Origin: Erysipelatoclostridium sp. An173
GTDB lineage: Bacteria; Bacillota_I; Bacilli_A; Erysipelotrichales; Coprobacillaceae
Assembly: GCF_002160495.1 (NCBI RefSeq)
Contig: NZ_NFKR01000001.1
Location: 117,969-181,968, forward strand
Reading direction: 5' to 3'
Length of the DNA: 64,000 bases
Numbering within the stretch: position 1 is the stretch's first letter; each line of letters begins with the position of its first letter. A model generated the notes under the pieces. It was given only the letters and a program-made list of their open reading frames with translations, was not told where the DNA came from and searched no databases. The translations under genes were made by a program, and so were the position numbers. Shown piece by piece: positions 27,797 through 37,347 of the stretch.

Positions 27797-29431
27797 ATGA
27801 CTTTAGCAAATATTAACTGGCCTTATATTATAGCTGGTTTAGGCTTATTCCTTTTTGGAATCCAGTATATGGGAGAAGGATTAAAAAAATATTCTGGTGA
27901 TAAATTAAAAAATATAATTGATAAATACACTTCTAATCAATTTAAAAGTATTATTATTGGTGCTTTTGTCACTTGTTTAATTCAGTCAAGTTCGGGAACT
28001 ACTGCTCTTACAATTGGATTAATTCGCTCGGGGTTGATGAGTTTCAAACAATCAATCGGTATTATTATGGGAGCTAACATTGGTACAATTATTACTTCTG
28101 TTTTTGTTGGTTCTAGGTTATCACAATACTCAGTTTATTTTATTATTTTTGGCGCTATCTTTTTATTATTTTCTAAAAGTAAAAAACCAGCTTATTTAGG
28201 ACAAGTTATTTTTGGATTTGGATGTTTATTTTATGGATTAGAACTAATGGGTAATAATCTAGCGAATATCTCAGAAATATCAGAATTTTCCCAGATTACT
28301 AGCTATTTAGTTAAAAATCCTTTACTAGGATTACTTGGTGGTATTATTCTTACAGCAATTGTACAATCATCCGCTGCTATTATTGCCATTATCCAGCAAA
28401 TGTATGCTATTAAAGCTATTAATCTAACTATTGCTTTACCATTTTTATTTGGAAGTAATATTGGTACAACAATTACTGCAGTAATCGCTTCAATTGGTGG
28501 TAATATTTCCGCTAAAAGAGCAGCCTTTTTCCACGTTTTTTTCAACATCGTTGGTGCAATAATTTTTATGCTCTTTTTAAATCCATTTACAAGTTTAATT
28601 GAAACTATTACAGCAGCATTTAATATATCAGCTAAATTACAATTATCGTTAGCTCATGCAATTTTTAATATCATAACAACTTTGATTTTTTATCCATTTA
28701 TTCCAATAATTTATAAATACATTAAAAAAATTATAAAATCACGAAATAAAGAGATTGAACCAGATTTAAGTGAATTAGACCCTAATGTAATAGGAATTTT
28801 TCCAAGTCATGCTTTAGCAATATCTAAAAATAAAACTATTGAAATGGCTAAAATTACAGCTCTTGGCGTTAAGGAAACCAAAAATTATTTTCAAACCAAA
28901 AATCCGGATATTAAAAACAAGATCTTTGAAATCGAAGATACTATTAATACTTTAGACAAGAAAATAACTGATTATCTTATACTAATTAATCAAGAAACAC
29001 TAAACGATCATCAAACGATCGAATATATTGCCAATATGAAAACAATCAAGGATTTAGAACGAATTGGCGATTTATGTATTAATATGACTAATTATTATGA
29101 AGCCATTTATGATGAAAAAGAAGATTTTTCTCTTGAAGCACGAATTGATTTAGAAACAATGATGAATCTAGTTATTGATATGCTTGAACATAGTATTAAA
29201 TCTTTTGAAAATCATGAATTTGATGATATCAAATATATCAACGATAAAGAATCTGACTTAGACTATTTCAATAAAAAAGCTAAACAGCGCCATATTATGC
29301 GTGTTACTAATAAAATCGAAAAATCAGCATTAGTAAATTCTACTTACGTTGATATTCTTGCAAATATTGAAAGAATTGGTGATCATTGTCAAAATATTGC
29401 ACAATCATACTTATTAGATGAAGGTTTTTAG
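27797..29431 (+). CDS. Na/Pi cotransporter family protein with PhoU-like domain
   Basis: This protein imports phosphate with sodium. The membrane half (about residues 1-310) carries the duplicated QSSSGTTAL and QSSAAIIAI signatures of NptA/YjbB transporters. The C-terminal 200 residues form a helical PhoU-like domain with two repeats (DLERIGDLCINM and NIERIGDHCQNI). The ATG at 27797 has an AGGGGTGTGAT ribosome site. It is a single-gene unit closed by a strong terminator. The repeats upstream suggest phosphate control. Confidence 0.92.
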   Translation: MTLANINWPYIIAGLGLFLFGIQYMGEGLKKYSGDKLKNIIDKYTSNQFKSIIIGAFVTCLIQSSSGTTALTIGLIRSGLMSFKQSIGIIMGANIGTIITSVFVGSRLSQYSVYFIIFGAIFLLFSKSKKPAYLGQVIFGFGCLFYGLELMGNNLANISEISEFSQITSYLVKNPLLGLLGGIILTAIVQSSAAIIAIIQQMYAIKAINLTIALPFLFGSNIGTTITAVIASIGGNISAKRAAFFHVFFNIVGAIIFMLFLNPFTSLIETITAAFNISAKLQLSLAHAIFNIITTLIFYPFIPIIYKYIKKIIKSRNKEIEPDLSELDPNVIGIFPSHALAISKNKTIEMAKITALGVKETKNYFQTKNPDIKNKIFEIEDTINTLDKKITDYLILINQETLNDHQTIEYIANMKTIKDLERIGDLCINMTNYYEAIYDEKEDFSLEARIDLETMMNLVIDMLEHSIKSFENHEFDDIKYINDKESDLDYFNKKAKQRHIMRVTNKIEKSALVNSTYVDILANIERIGDHCQNIAQSYLLDEGF

Positions 29432-29437
29432 TTCTAT

Positions 29438-29470
29438 AAAGATAAACCTGACACGGTTTATCTTTATTAT
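29438..29470 (+). terminator. Terminator of the Na/Pi cotransporter gene
   Basis: The 11-bp stem AAAGATAAACC/GGTTTATCTTT has a 6-base loop and is followed by ATTATTTT. Confidence 0.85.
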
Positions 29471-29521
29471 TTTGTCAAGAAATGTTATCCTATTATTAGA
29501 TTATTTTTAAAGGAGTATACA

Positions 29522-30568
29522 ATGAAACTACATTTAACAAATTATGATCCTAGTGAATATTTGATTTTCCAGGATTTCTTAAACAATCTTTCAAAAAAAG
29601 GTTACAATTGTAAAAATGTTGATATTTTCACATTTTTTAAAAAAGATAATCAACAATACTATTACAAAACTGATCTTTTTGTACCAAGTAATAAAAACAT
29701 TAGTCTACGCCGTTTAAAAGAACAATGGTTAAATGATTATATTGATAATGGTTATGAATATGTTGGTCGAACAAGAAAAATATATGTTTTTAGATCTAAA
29801 AAGAAAAATGATTATACTGGTACTGAAAAAGAATTGTTGACTAATTACTTTAAAAGAAACAGAACTTTTATGAACTTTGTATTCATATTTTTAGCTGTTT
29901 TATTTTCATATTTATTTATTCCTAATGTTTTTACTAATCTTAATCCTAGTGAATTTGTAAGTAATGGATCAATAATTTTACATTATGTACCATTATTACT
30001 ATGTATTAGTTTATTATGTCGTTTTATGTTTCACTATTTAGCAACAGAGGTATTAAAAGGTAAGTTTAAACGAAAAATAAATATTATCAATAATAAAACT
30101 TTTGTTTTTAATAACTGGCTTTTTATTATTTCTATTGTTTTAATTGTTGTTGGTCTAGGTTTAGATTATTTTGAAAGAAAAAATGAACCTGTTAACGACG
30201 AAATTATCTCTTTAGCTGATTTAGGTTATCCTGGTGATCAAAAAACTTATGATACTTGCATCACTAGCAGCAGTTTTTTAATCGATAATTCAGTAAGTTA
30301 TAGTGAAACTAATGGTAAAGAAGTTATTAAAGTTAATTATTATCAATATAGCGATAAGTCTAAAGCTACCCAAGGATTAGAAAACTATCAATCAAGCATC
30401 AATTATAGTTTTAAAAAAGAAATATCTAACGGATATCTTTTAGGTGAAGGCGAAGAAGAAATCTATAATGTTATTGCATTTGTAAAAGATAACCAGTTAA
30501 TTGTTTTACAAAGTAATTTGGATTTACTTTCTAATAATCTTTATGAAACTGTTATCGAAAAAGCATAA
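29522..30568 (+). CDS. DUF2812-like membrane protein
   Basis: This 348-residue protein begins with a soluble domain (about residues 1-110) with DUF2812-like features such as YYKTDLF and GRTRKIYVFRS. Three membrane segments follow (about 115-135, 150-170 and 195-215), then an extracytoplasmic C-terminal domain of about 130 residues. DUF2812 proteins often lie beside PadR regulators, but none is adjacent here. Function is unknown. The ATG at 29522 has an AAAGGAG ribosome site. Confidence 0.6.
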   Translation: MKLHLTNYDPSEYLIFQDFLNNLSKKGYNCKNVDIFTFFKKDNQQYYYKTDLFVPSNKNISLRRLKEQWLNDYIDNGYEYVGRTRKIYVFRSKKKNDYTGTEKELLTNYFKRNRTFMNFVFIFLAVLFSYLFIPNVFTNLNPSEFVSNGSIILHYVPLLLCISLLCRFMFHYLATEVLKGKFKRKINIINNKTFVFNNWLFIISIVLIVVGLGLDYFERKNEPVNDEIISLADLGYPGDQKTYDTCITSSSFLIDNSVSYSETNGKEVIKVNYYQYSDKSKATQGLENYQSSINYSFKKEISNGYLLGEGEEEIYNVIAFVKDNQLIVLQSNLDLLSNNLYETVIEKA

Positions 30569-30594
30569 TAGTTTTGTTAATTCTATACTTATAA

Positions 30595-30623
30595 AAAAAC
30601 AAGGCCGAATCAGCCTTGTTTTT
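30595..30623. terminator. Bidirectional terminator between the DUF2812 gene and csoR
   Basis: The stem AAAAACAAGGC/GCCTTGTTTTT with a 7-base loop gives U tracts on both strands. Confidence 0.85.
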
Positions 30624-30873
30624 ATAGTTTTGTCAACAATTTTACAATCTCATCGATTTTTTGATCAGCGTCGTGTTCATTAATTGCGTTTTTTACACAA
30701 TGATTTAAATGATTAGTCAACACTTCATTATTAGCATTTTTAATTAGTGATTGAATTGCTAGTAATTGATTAGCGATATCAATGCAATAACGATCCTCTT
30801 CAATCATTTTGATTACTGCATCAATTTGCCCACGAGCTGTTTTTAACCTTAATAGCACTTTTTCATTAGACAT
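30622..30873 (-). CDS. csoR: CsoR-family copper-sensing repressor
   Basis: This small all-helical repressor (83 residues) releases DNA on binding Cu(I). The copper ligands are visible as C30, H55 and C59, with the 25- and 4-residue spacing of the CsoR C-H-C motif. It overlaps the copA stop by 8 bases (ATGTCTAA), so repressor output is coupled to copA translation. A G/C-rich inverted repeat upstream of copA is its probable operator, giving negative feedback. Confidence 0.92.
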   Translation of the reverse strand: MSNEKVLLRLKTARGQIDAVIKMIEEDRYCIDIANQLLAIQSLIKNANNEVLTNHLNHCVKNAINEHDADQKIDEIVKLLTKL

Positions 30874-31072
30874 TTTTAATTCCTACTACCTTATACCCTG
30901 CTTTTTCAACAGCACTTGTCAAAGTTTGATCATCTTGAATAGTTTCAACAGTAGCCATATTGTTTTCTAAATCAACAATAGCACTTGTTTCTGGTAAACC
31001 ATTTAAAGCATCTGATACATGTTTTTGACAATGTTGACACATCATTCCTTCAATTTTAATTTCTTTTTTCAT
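30866..31072 (-). CDS. copZ: Possible internally initiated copper chaperone (CopZ) nested in copA
   Basis: The last 68 codons of copA form a complete heavy-metal-associated domain with GMMCQHC (C12, C15 counted from the internal ATG). The ATG at 31072 is preceded by a full TTAAAGGAG ribosome site (31082-31090 region) at 9-base spacing. The size equals a free CopZ. In the long protein the ribosome site is read as Leu-Lys-Glu in the linker. Both a fused domain and a separate chaperone may be made. This is inference from sequence. Confidence 0.55.
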   Translation of the reverse strand: MKKEIKIEGMMCQHCQKHVSDALNGLPETSAIVDLENNMATVETIQDDQTLTSAVEKAGYKVVGIKNV

Positions 31073-33304
31073 TTTCTTATTCTCCTTTAAATAATATGGT
31101 TTAAATCTTTTTAATCTTAATGCATTACTTACAACACAAACTGATGAAAGTGACATACATAGAGATCCAATCATAGCATCTAAACGAATTCCAAATGATA
31201 AATAGAAAACCCCTGCTGCAATCGGAATTCCAATTACGTTATAGATAAATGCCCAGAATAAATTTTCTTTAATATTTTTAATAGTTCGTTTAGAAAGCTC
31301 TAATGAAGATACAATATCACGAATATCATCTTTCATTAAAATTACATCAGCTGCATCAATAGCAATATCATTTCCTTTTCCAATAGCAACTCCAACATCA
31401 CTACGAACTAAAGCGGGAGCATCATTGATTCCATCTCCTACCATTAAAACATGATTTCCATCTTCTTGCAATTTTTTAATTACATTTTCTTTATCTTGTG
31501 GTAACACTTCAGCAATAACTTCATCTAATCCTAATTTTTTATTTATTGCTTGAGCAGTACCTTTTAAATCACCAGTTAACATAACTGTTTTAATATTCAT
31601 TTCTTTTAATCTTTCAATTGCCTGACGACTAGTTTCTTTGATATCATCAAAAATACTTACTAAACCAATAACCCTATCTTTTTGAGCTAAGAATACTAGT
31701 GTTTTTCCTTGATTTAAATAATCATCTACTTTTTCTTGATAATTAGATAAATCCAAGTTAGCTTCTTTGATCATTCTTAAATTACCAACCAAATATTCCT
31801 GATCATCAATTTTTCCTTGAATACCTAAACCGCTTAATGATTTAAATTCAGTTGTTTCTTTTAATTCCAATTGCATCAAGTTAGCTTTTTCAATAAACGC
31901 ATTAGCTAAAACATGGCTTGATCCTTTTTCTAAAGAAGCAATTATTTTAATTACTTCACTATTGCTTAAACAATCACTATAAATATCGCTTACTTGAGCC
32001 ATTCCTTTTGTCAATGTTCCAGTTTTATCAAAGACAACGACATCAACAGTATTTTCATTTTCAAGTACTTCTGCACTTTTTATTAAAATACCATTACTTG
32101 CCCCAACTCCGGTAGCTACCATAATAGCAACTGGAGTGGCTAAACCTAATGCACATGGACAAGAAATTACCAGAACGGCAATCGCACTAGTAATGGCAAA
32201 GTTTAATCCCATCCCTGCTATTAACCAGCCAACAAAAGTTATTAAAGAAATTAAAATAACTCCTGGTACAAAATATTTTACCACCTTATCAATTGTTCTA
32301 GTCATCGGTGCTTTAGAACTTGATGCTTCTTCAACAAGTTCAATAATTTTTGCTAATGTACTATCTTCAACGGTCTTAGTAACTTGATAAATAAAGGAAC
32401 CTTGTAAGTTATTAGTTCCGCCAATAACTAAACTATCTACTTCTTTTTCTACTGGTAAACTTTCACCTGTAATCATCGATTCATCAACAGAACTAAAGCC
32501 TTGAACTATCTTACCATCAACAGGTATTGTTTCATTTGCTTTTACTAAAACCTGATCATTAATTTTTAACTCAGAAATCTTAACAATTTCTTCTTTACCA
32601 TCAACTATTCGTCGTGCTACTTCCGGTGCTAATTCTAATAATTTACTAATTGCATCAGTTGTCTTTTTCTTTGACTTAGCTTCTAGATATTTTCCAAAAC
32701 TAATTAAAGTAACAATCATCCCTGCTGATTCAAAATAAACATTATGAACTAGATGAGCTGTATCCATTGCACCAGTTAAAGCTAAAAACAATGAATAAAA
32801 ACTATAAACAATCGAAGCCCCAGCTCCTAAAGCAATTAAAGAATCCATAGTTGGATCTAAATGAAATAAATTTTTAAATCCATTAATATAATAATTTCGC
32901 TTAATAATAACAATTGGTATTAAAAAAATTATTTGCAAAGCAATATTTACATAGGGATTTTCTCTAACAATACTAGGAATTGGATAATTGAACATCGAAG
33001 ACATCGATACATACATCAATAATCCAAGAGCAATAAAACAATAAATCAATTGCTTTTTTAAGTCCTTAAGATCATCATTATCAATTAATGTATCATCAAA
33101 ATTACTTGCCTGATACCCACCATCACTTACCGCTTTAAAAATCATTGCATCATTAACTTTAGTTTCATCAAATTCCACGGTCATAGAATTTGTAAGCAGA
33201 TTAACTTCTACATTATCAACACCTGGAATTTTAGCAACACTATTATGAACATGATTTTCACATGCAGAACATGTCATACCTTTAACACTATATTTCTGTT
33301 TCAT
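30866..33304 (-). CDS. copA: Copper-exporting P-type ATPase with an extra C-terminal HMA domain
   Basis: CopA pumps Cu(I) out of the cytoplasm. From the ATG at 33304 (TAGGAGGAAG ribosome site) it has 812 residues. An N-terminal metal domain carries GMTCSAC (C12, C15). Eight membrane helices include the copper-specific [11 protein letters not shown]. The phosphorylation motif is DKTGTLTKG, with [10 protein letters not shown] in the hinge. A second HMA domain is fused at the C-terminus, where most copA genes end and a separate copZ begins. A longer N-terminal reading would run through the operator and lacks a ribosome site. Confidence 0.95.
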   Translation of the reverse strand: MKQKYSVKGMTCSACENHVHNSVAKIPGVDNVEVNLLTNSMTVEFDETKVNDAMIFKAVSDGGYQASNFDDTLIDNDDLKDLKKQLIYCFIALGLLMYVSMSSMFNYPIPSIVRENPYVNIALQIIFLIPIVIIKRNYYINGFKNLFHLDPTMDSLIALGAGASIVYSFYSLFLALTGAMDTAHLVHNVYFESAGMIVTLISFGKYLEAKSKKKTTDAISKLLELAPEVARRIVDGKEEIVKISELKINDQVLVKANETIPVDGKIVQGFSSVDESMITGESLPVEKEVDSLVIGGTNNLQGSFIYQVTKTVEDSTLAKIIELVEEASSSKAPMTRTIDKVVKYFVPGVILISLITFVGWLIAGMGLNFAITSAIAVLVISCPCALGLATPVAIMVATGVGASNGILIKSAEVLENENTVDVVVFDKTGTLTKGMAQVSDIYSDCLSNSEVIKIIASLEKGSSHVLANAFIEKANLMQLELKETTEFKSLSGLGIQGKIDDQEYLVGNLRMIKEANLDLSNYQEKVDDYLNQGKTLVFLAQKDRVIGLVSIFDDIKETSRQAIERLKEMNIKTVMLTGDLKGTAQAINKKLGLDEVIAEVLPQDKENVIKKLQEDGNHVLMVGDGINDAPALVRSDVGVAIGKGNDIAIDAADVILMKDDIRDIVSSLELSKRTIKNIKENLFWAFIYNVIGIPIAAGVFYLSFGIRLDAMIGSLCMSLSSVCVVSNALRLKRFKPYYLKENKKMKKEIKIEGMMCQHCQKHVSDALNGLPETSAIVDLENNMATVETIQDDQTLTSAVEKAGYKVVGIKNV

Positions 33305-33313
33305 ACTTCCTCC

Positions 33314-33336
33314 TAACCCCCCCTCCATAGGGGGTA
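33314..33336. promoter_or_regulatory. Probable CsoR operator
   Basis: An ACCCCC...GGGGGT inverted repeat (33316-33321 and 33330-33335) in otherwise AT-rich DNA lies just downstream of the copA -10 box. It matches the G/C-tract dyads bound by CsoR proteins. Confidence 0.7.
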
Positions 33337-33343
33337 CGGTTAT

Positions 33344-33372
33344 AGTATATAACATTAATTTGCTTTTTTCAA
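33344..33372 (-). promoter_or_regulatory. Sigma-A promoter of copA-csoR
   Basis: A TTGAAA -35 box (33367-33372) and a TATACT -10 box (33344-33349) are 17 bases apart. Confidence 0.8.
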
Positions 33373-33384
33373 GCAATATGAAAA

Positions 33385-33406
33385 AACTATTACCAAAGTA
33401 ATAGTT
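33385..33406 (-). terminator. Terminator of the nitroreductase gene
   Basis: The stem AACTATTAC/GTAATAGTT has a 4-base loop, followed by a U run on the minus strand. Confidence 0.8.
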
Positions 33407-33941
33407 AATAAAATTTACAGATTTCAGCTACTGTCTTTCGTTTAGGCCGAGCCGGTTCAATATCTGGCAGTCCTAAAGCAATTACTGATACGATTATTTC
33501 ATTATCAGATATCTCCAATATATCTCTTATTTTTTTAGCATCACGAATTCCCATGATCAAAGTTCCTAATCCTAAATCTGTTGCTTTTAATATTAGATTT
33601 TGATTATGTAAACCTAAATCATAAATACCCCAGCCATTTTCTAATTCATTAGTGCTGCTGCCATCACGTCCAAATCCAGCCCGATTTTTTATAAAAGTTG
33701 TTACAATCACTACTGGTGCATCTTGGCAATTTTCTTGATTAAATGGTGGTAAACATTCTTTTTTGATTTTAGCTAATAATTCAGGTGATGTGATAACATG
33801 ATATCTAGCAGTCTGACTATTTTTCCATGAGGGTGCTTCTATTCCGGCTTGAATAATTGTTTCAATAGTTTTTTTATCGATACTAGTATTTTTGTATTTA
33901 CGAATACTACGACGCTTATTAATCACTTGATCTAATGTCAT
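33405..33941 (-). CDS. Nitroreductase-family flavoprotein
   Basis: This 178-residue FMN-dependent oxidoreductase has the N-terminal RRSIRKY motif that binds FMN phosphate, EAPSWKNSQ in the middle, and the C-terminal GLGTLIMG segment. It could reduce nitro compounds, quinones or an unknown natural substrate. The ATG at 33941 has a GGAGGC ribosome site. It is a single-gene unit with a palindrome at its promoter. Confidence 0.87.
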   Translation of the reverse strand: MTLDQVINKRRSIRKYKNTSIDKKTIETIIQAGIEAPSWKNSQTARYHVITSPELLAKIKKECLPPFNQENCQDAPVVIVTTFIKNRAGFGRDGSSTNELENGWGIYDLGLHNQNLILKATDLGLGTLIMGIRDAKKIRDILEISDNEIIVSVIALGLPDIEPARPKRKTVAEICKFY

Positions 33942-33979
33942 TGTAATTTGCCTCCTATCTTTATAATTCCTTTAATTAT

Positions 33980-34001
33980 ATTATAACAGATAAATTTATC
34001 T
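33980..34001. promoter_or_regulatory. Promoter -10 and 14-bp palindrome upstream of the nitroreductase gene
   Basis: A TATAAT -10 box (33980-33985) abuts the perfect palindrome AGATAAATTTATCT (33988-34001). The palindrome fills the spacer region, so it may be an operator. Confidence 0.4.
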
Positions 34002-34022
34002 AAAAACTAATCTACAACCTAA

Positions 34023-34100
34023 AAACAGCACAAATACTGATATTTTTCAAATTAATAGACTTTGTCTATTTAAAAATTTATATCAATCTCTGTGCTGTTT
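34023..34100 (-). terminator. Long hairpin downstream of htpG
   Basis: AAACAGCACA (34023-34032) pairs with TGTGCTGTTT (34091-34100). Inside are partial AT pairing and a second perfect stem AATAGAC/GTCTATT (34054-34060 and 34064-34070). On the minus strand it ends in a short U run. It probably terminates htpG but is much longer than the other terminators here. Confidence 0.55.
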
Positions 34101-34126
34101 ATCATTAATTATAATTTACTTATTTA

Positions 34127-36022
34127 TTATTTATTTAATTGAATCATTAAATCACAAATCTTATTTGAAAACTCAACCGGATTATCAATTGAGAAACCTT
34201 CGATTAATAAAGCTTGATCATATAAAATGCTTGCATAATCATTAATTTTTTCCGGATTATTTTCATAAACCTTTTTCATAGCATTAAAGATATCATGATT
34301 TGGATTAATTTCTAAGATTCTTCCCGCTTTAATTCCTTGTGCTTGTCCATCAGGCATTTGACTTAATACTTTTTCCATTTCAAAAGAAACACCTTCACTA
34401 GATACTAAGCATACTGGGTGAGTTTTTAAACGTGCTGAAACTTTAACATCAACAACTTTATCACCTAAAGAATCTTTAATAGCTGTTAATAAATCTTTGT
34501 TTTCTTCATTAGTTTTTTCTAATTCTTTCTTTTCTTCTTCACTTTCAATGTCTAAATCACCTTGGGCAACACTCTTGAATGGTTTTTCTTTATAATCACG
34601 CATCATTTGGAAACAGAATTCATCAACATTATCTATTAAGTATAAAACGTCGAATCCTTTATCTTTTACTACTTCAACTTGTGGTAATGTAGCAATCTTG
34701 TCTAATGTTTCACCGCTGGCAAAATAAATTTCTTTTTGATTTTCTGGCATCTTTTCAACATATTCAGCTAAAGTAATATATTTTTCTTCTTTACTAGAAT
34801 AATATAGTAATAAATCTTGTAATTTTTCTTTTAACATTCCATAACTGTTGTAAATACCAAATTTTAATTGTAAACCAAAGTTATCAAAGAATTCTAAATA
34901 TTTATCACGATCGTTTTTCAACATATTTTCTAATTCAGATTGAATTTTCTTTTCAATCTTATCAGCAATAACTTTTAATTGACGATCATGTTGTAACATT
35001 TCTCTTGAAATGTTTAATGATAAATCTTCAGAATCAACTAACCCTTTAACAAATCTAAAATGTTCAGGTACTAATTCACTGGCTTTATCCATGATAAAGA
35101 CACCTTTAGAATATAGTTGTAATCCTTTTTCATAATCATTTGAATAATAGTTCATTGGTGCTTTAGAAGGGATAAATAGTAATGCATCATATGATACCGT
35201 TCCTTCAACACGGCTATGAATTACTTTTAATGGATCATTAAAATCATTAAATTTATCTTTATAGAAATCATTATATTCTTCATCAGTGATTTCTCGTTTA
35301 TTTCTTTTCCATAAAGGAACCATTGAGTTCAATGTTTTATTTTCTACTACATCTTCATATTCATCACTATCTTCTTTTTTCTTAGAAACAGTCATATCCA
35401 TAACAATAGGATAATGTACATAGTCAGAATATTTTTTAACTAAGCTTTGTAAATGATATTGATCTAAATATTCATCATAATTTTCATCATCAGTATTATC
35501 TTTTAAATATAGTTTAATTGTTGTTCCATGATCACCAACATTAGTTTCAAAAATTTCATATCCGTCTGTTACTTCTGAAACCCAAGTATATCCTTGATCA
35601 GTTCCGTATTTTTTAGAAATTACTTCCACTTTTTTAGCTACCATAAAAGCTGCATAAAATCCAACCCCGAATTGACCAATAATATCAATATCATCATGTT
35701 CAACTTCGTTTTTAAAATCAAAAGAACCACTATTAGCAATTGTACCTAAATGAGTTTCTAACTCATCTTTATCCATCCCAATACCATGATCTTTGATCGT
35801 TAAAATACGATTATCTTTATCTACAGACAATTCAATTTTTAAATCTTCACGATTAATTGAAGAAATATTTTCTGTTAAAGCTTTATAGTAAAGTTTATCA
35901 CTTGCATCACTAGCATTAGAAATCAACTCTCTTAAAAATATTTCTTTATGTGTATAAATAGAATTAATCATTAAATCTAATAATCTTTTTGATTCTGCTT
36001 TAAATTGTTTTTTTTCTGCCAT
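34127..36022 (-). CDS. htpG: Hsp90-family chaperone HtpG
   Basis: HtpG is an ATP-dependent chaperone. The GHKL ATPase domain has ELISNASDASDK, DHGIGMDK and GQFGVGFYAAF. The middle domain and C-terminal dimerisation domain bring it to 631 residues, a normal length. The ATG at 36022 has a GGAG ribosome site. Two CIRCE elements flank its promoter, so HrcA probably represses it. Confidence 0.96.
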   Translation of the reverse strand: MAEKKQFKAESKRLLDLMINSIYTHKEIFLRELISNASDASDKLYYKALTENISSINREDLKIELSVDKDNRILTIKDHGIGMDKDELETHLGTIANSGSFDFKNEVEHDDIDIIGQFGVGFYAAFMVAKKVEVISKKYGTDQGYTWVSEVTDGYEIFETNVGDHGTTIKLYLKDNTDDENYDEYLDQYHLQSLVKKYSDYVHYPIVMDMTVSKKKEDSDEYEDVVENKTLNSMVPLWKRNKREITDEEYNDFYKDKFNDFNDPLKVIHSRVEGTVSYDALLFIPSKAPMNYYSNDYEKGLQLYSKGVFIMDKASELVPEHFRFVKGLVDSEDLSLNISREMLQHDRQLKVIADKIEKKIQSELENMLKNDRDKYLEFFDNFGLQLKFGIYNSYGMLKEKLQDLLLYYSSKEEKYITLAEYVEKMPENQKEIYFASGETLDKIATLPQVEVVKDKGFDVLYLIDNVDEFCFQMMRDYKEKPFKSVAQGDLDIESEEEKKELEKTNEENKDLLTAIKDSLGDKVVDVKVSARLKTHPVCLVSSEGVSFEMEKVLSQMPDGQAQGIKAGRILEINPNHDIFNAMKKVYENNPEKINDYASILYDQALLIEGFSIDNPVEFSNKICDLMIQLNK

Positions 36023-36043
36023 ATTTATCTACATCTCCATTCT

Positions 36044-36070
36044 TTAGCACTCTCTAAACTTCTGTGCTAA
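36044..36070 (-). promoter_or_regulatory. CIRCE element 1 of htpG (HrcA operator)
   Basis: TTAGCACTC-N9-CTGTGCTAA differs from consensus by two bases in the second arm. It lies just downstream of the -10 box. Confidence 0.85.
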
Positions 36071-36074
36071 AGAT

Positions 36075-36103
36075 ATTCTAATACAAGGCTTTAGCACTGT
36101 CAA
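36075..36103 (-). promoter_or_regulatory. Sigma-A promoter of htpG
   Basis: A TTGACA -35 box (36098-36103) and a TAGAAT -10 box (36075-36080) are 17 bases apart. Confidence 0.88.
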
Positions 36104-36117
36104 GTAAAAAGTGCCAA
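36091..36117 (-). promoter_or_regulatory. CIRCE element 2 of htpG, overlapping -35
   Basis: TTAGCACTG-N9-AAGTGCCAA keeps the 9-9-9 CIRCE spacing with a few mismatches and covers the -35 box. Confidence 0.7.
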
Positions 36118-36123
36118 AAATAA

Positions 36124-36152
36124 AAATAGGCCAAATATTTTAAAGCCTATTT
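36124..36152 (-). terminator. Terminator of the HAD phosphatase gene
   Basis: The stem AAATAGGC/GCCTATTT is followed on the minus strand by a U-rich stretch. Confidence 0.75.
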
Positions 36153-36159
36153 AAAATTA

Positions 36160-36990
36160 CTAGATTAAACCTAATTTAATAAATTCATCATAAACACCAT
36201 CATTTTCAACACTTAAACAAATCCGATCAGCTATTTTCTTTAACTCCAAACTGCCATTTTCCATAACTACACCACAGTCTACCGTTTTGATCATATCATA
36301 ATCATTCATACTATCTCCAAAACCAATCGTATCTTTAATATCCATTTGTAAGTATTCAATAGCATGTTTAATTCCTGTACCTTTATTGTCAGTTTTAGAA
36401 ATTATTTCACCATTTAAATTTGTATTTCCTAAATCATGTAGAATAAAAATAACATCGTCATCTAATTCTTTTTTCGCCGCTAAAAAATCATCTTTATTTC
36501 TTGCCACAAAAGATATCTTATGAACACCTAAACCATCATAGCTATCCATATCGTGAGCATTAAATTTTTCATTGTGTTCAGCAATAATTCGTTCCATCTC
36601 TGAATTAGTGATATCTTCTTGATCAAGTTTAGCGAATAATTCAATCATTTTTTTTGACATATAGGTTATATTAGTACATTCATAATTATAAACAATATTA
36701 TTTTCATCAAAAACTTTCGTAACTTTTTTAACTAAATCATTTGAAAAGAAACAACAATGAACGACATGACCATCAATTTCAACATAACTACCAGCACTAG
36801 TAATAATCCCATCAAAATTTACTTCTTTTAACTCCTGGTTGATCCCTGCTTTATTTCTACCAGTACAAATGAAAATTTTATGACCATTTTTTCTTGCTTG
36901 ATTAATAGCTTCTTTAACTTTAGGACTAATTGTTTGATGATTAGCAACAATTGTTCCATCAACATCTAAAAATACTGCTTTTTTATTCAT
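36160..36990 (-). CDS. HAD-superfamily Cof-type phosphatase
   Basis: This second Cof-like hydrolase has motif I FLDVDGTIV, motif II ICTGR, and motif IV GFGDSMNDYDMI. With the ATG at 36990 it has 276 residues. That start has a GGGGGTT purine stretch at suitable spacing, while a start five codons upstream has none. The substrate is unknown. It is a single-gene unit between the iron operon and htpG. Confidence 0.87.
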   Translation of the reverse strand: MNKKAVFLDVDGTIVANHQTISPKVKEAINQARKNGHKIFICTGRNKAGINQELKEVNFDGIITSAGSYVEIDGHVVHCCFFSNDLVKKVTKVFDENNIVYNYECTNITYMSKKMIELFAKLDQEDITNSEMERIIAEHNEKFNAHDMDSYDGLGVHKISFVARNKDDFLAAKKELDDDVIFILHDLGNTNLNGEIISKTDNKGTGIKHAIEYLQMDIKDTIGFGDSMNDYDMIKTVDCGVVMENGSLELKKIADRICLSVENDGVYDEFIKLGLI

Positions 36991-37059
36991 TTCTTTAACC
37001 CCCATAGCTAATATAATAACTGTTTTTTAATTATTTTTCTATCATTAGATAATAAAAAA

Positions 37060-37081
37060 GTGGAAAGCTGCTACTTTCCAC
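37060..37081 (-). terminator. Terminator of the extended feo operon
   Basis: The stem GTGGAAAG/CTTTCCAC with a 6-base loop is followed by a U run on the minus strand. Confidence 0.85.
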
Positions 37082-37271
37082 GATCTTGATAATATTGTTC
37101 AATTAAATTAGGATCTTCATGACAGGTGATATTGCAAGAATTACAATTACCACCACAACTAAATTTACCATTACGCTTATTACGGTAAATAGATCGAATC
37201 GCTAACAAAACAGCTAGTAAAACTATTAAAGCAACAATTATTGTAGCTAAATTTTCAACAACCCATGTCAT
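37071..37271 (-). CDS. FeoB-associated Cys-rich membrane protein
   Basis: This 66-residue protein has one membrane helix (about residues 2-27), a basic stretch, and a Cys cluster SCGGNCNSCNITC. It belongs to the family found with FeoB and may bind iron or help FeoB assembly; the mechanism is not established. The ATG at 37271 follows a GAGGTGA site (37277-37283), so the GTG inside that site is not the start. It is the last gene of the feo operon. Confidence 0.8.
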   Translation of the reverse strand: MTWVVENLATIIVALIVLLAVLLAIRSIYRNKRNGKFSCGGNCNSCNITCHEDPNLIEQYYQDRGK

Positions 37272-37347
37272 GATAATCACCTCTATTAATATTTTGTACT
37301 ATACCATGACATTTCTTTATCAGTCAATATCTTTATATTTTTCACTA

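Noticed and set aside
33305..33376. Longer N-terminus for CopA
   Set aside because: It would run through the promoter -10 box and the CsoR operator, and the ATG at 33304 has the ribosome site.
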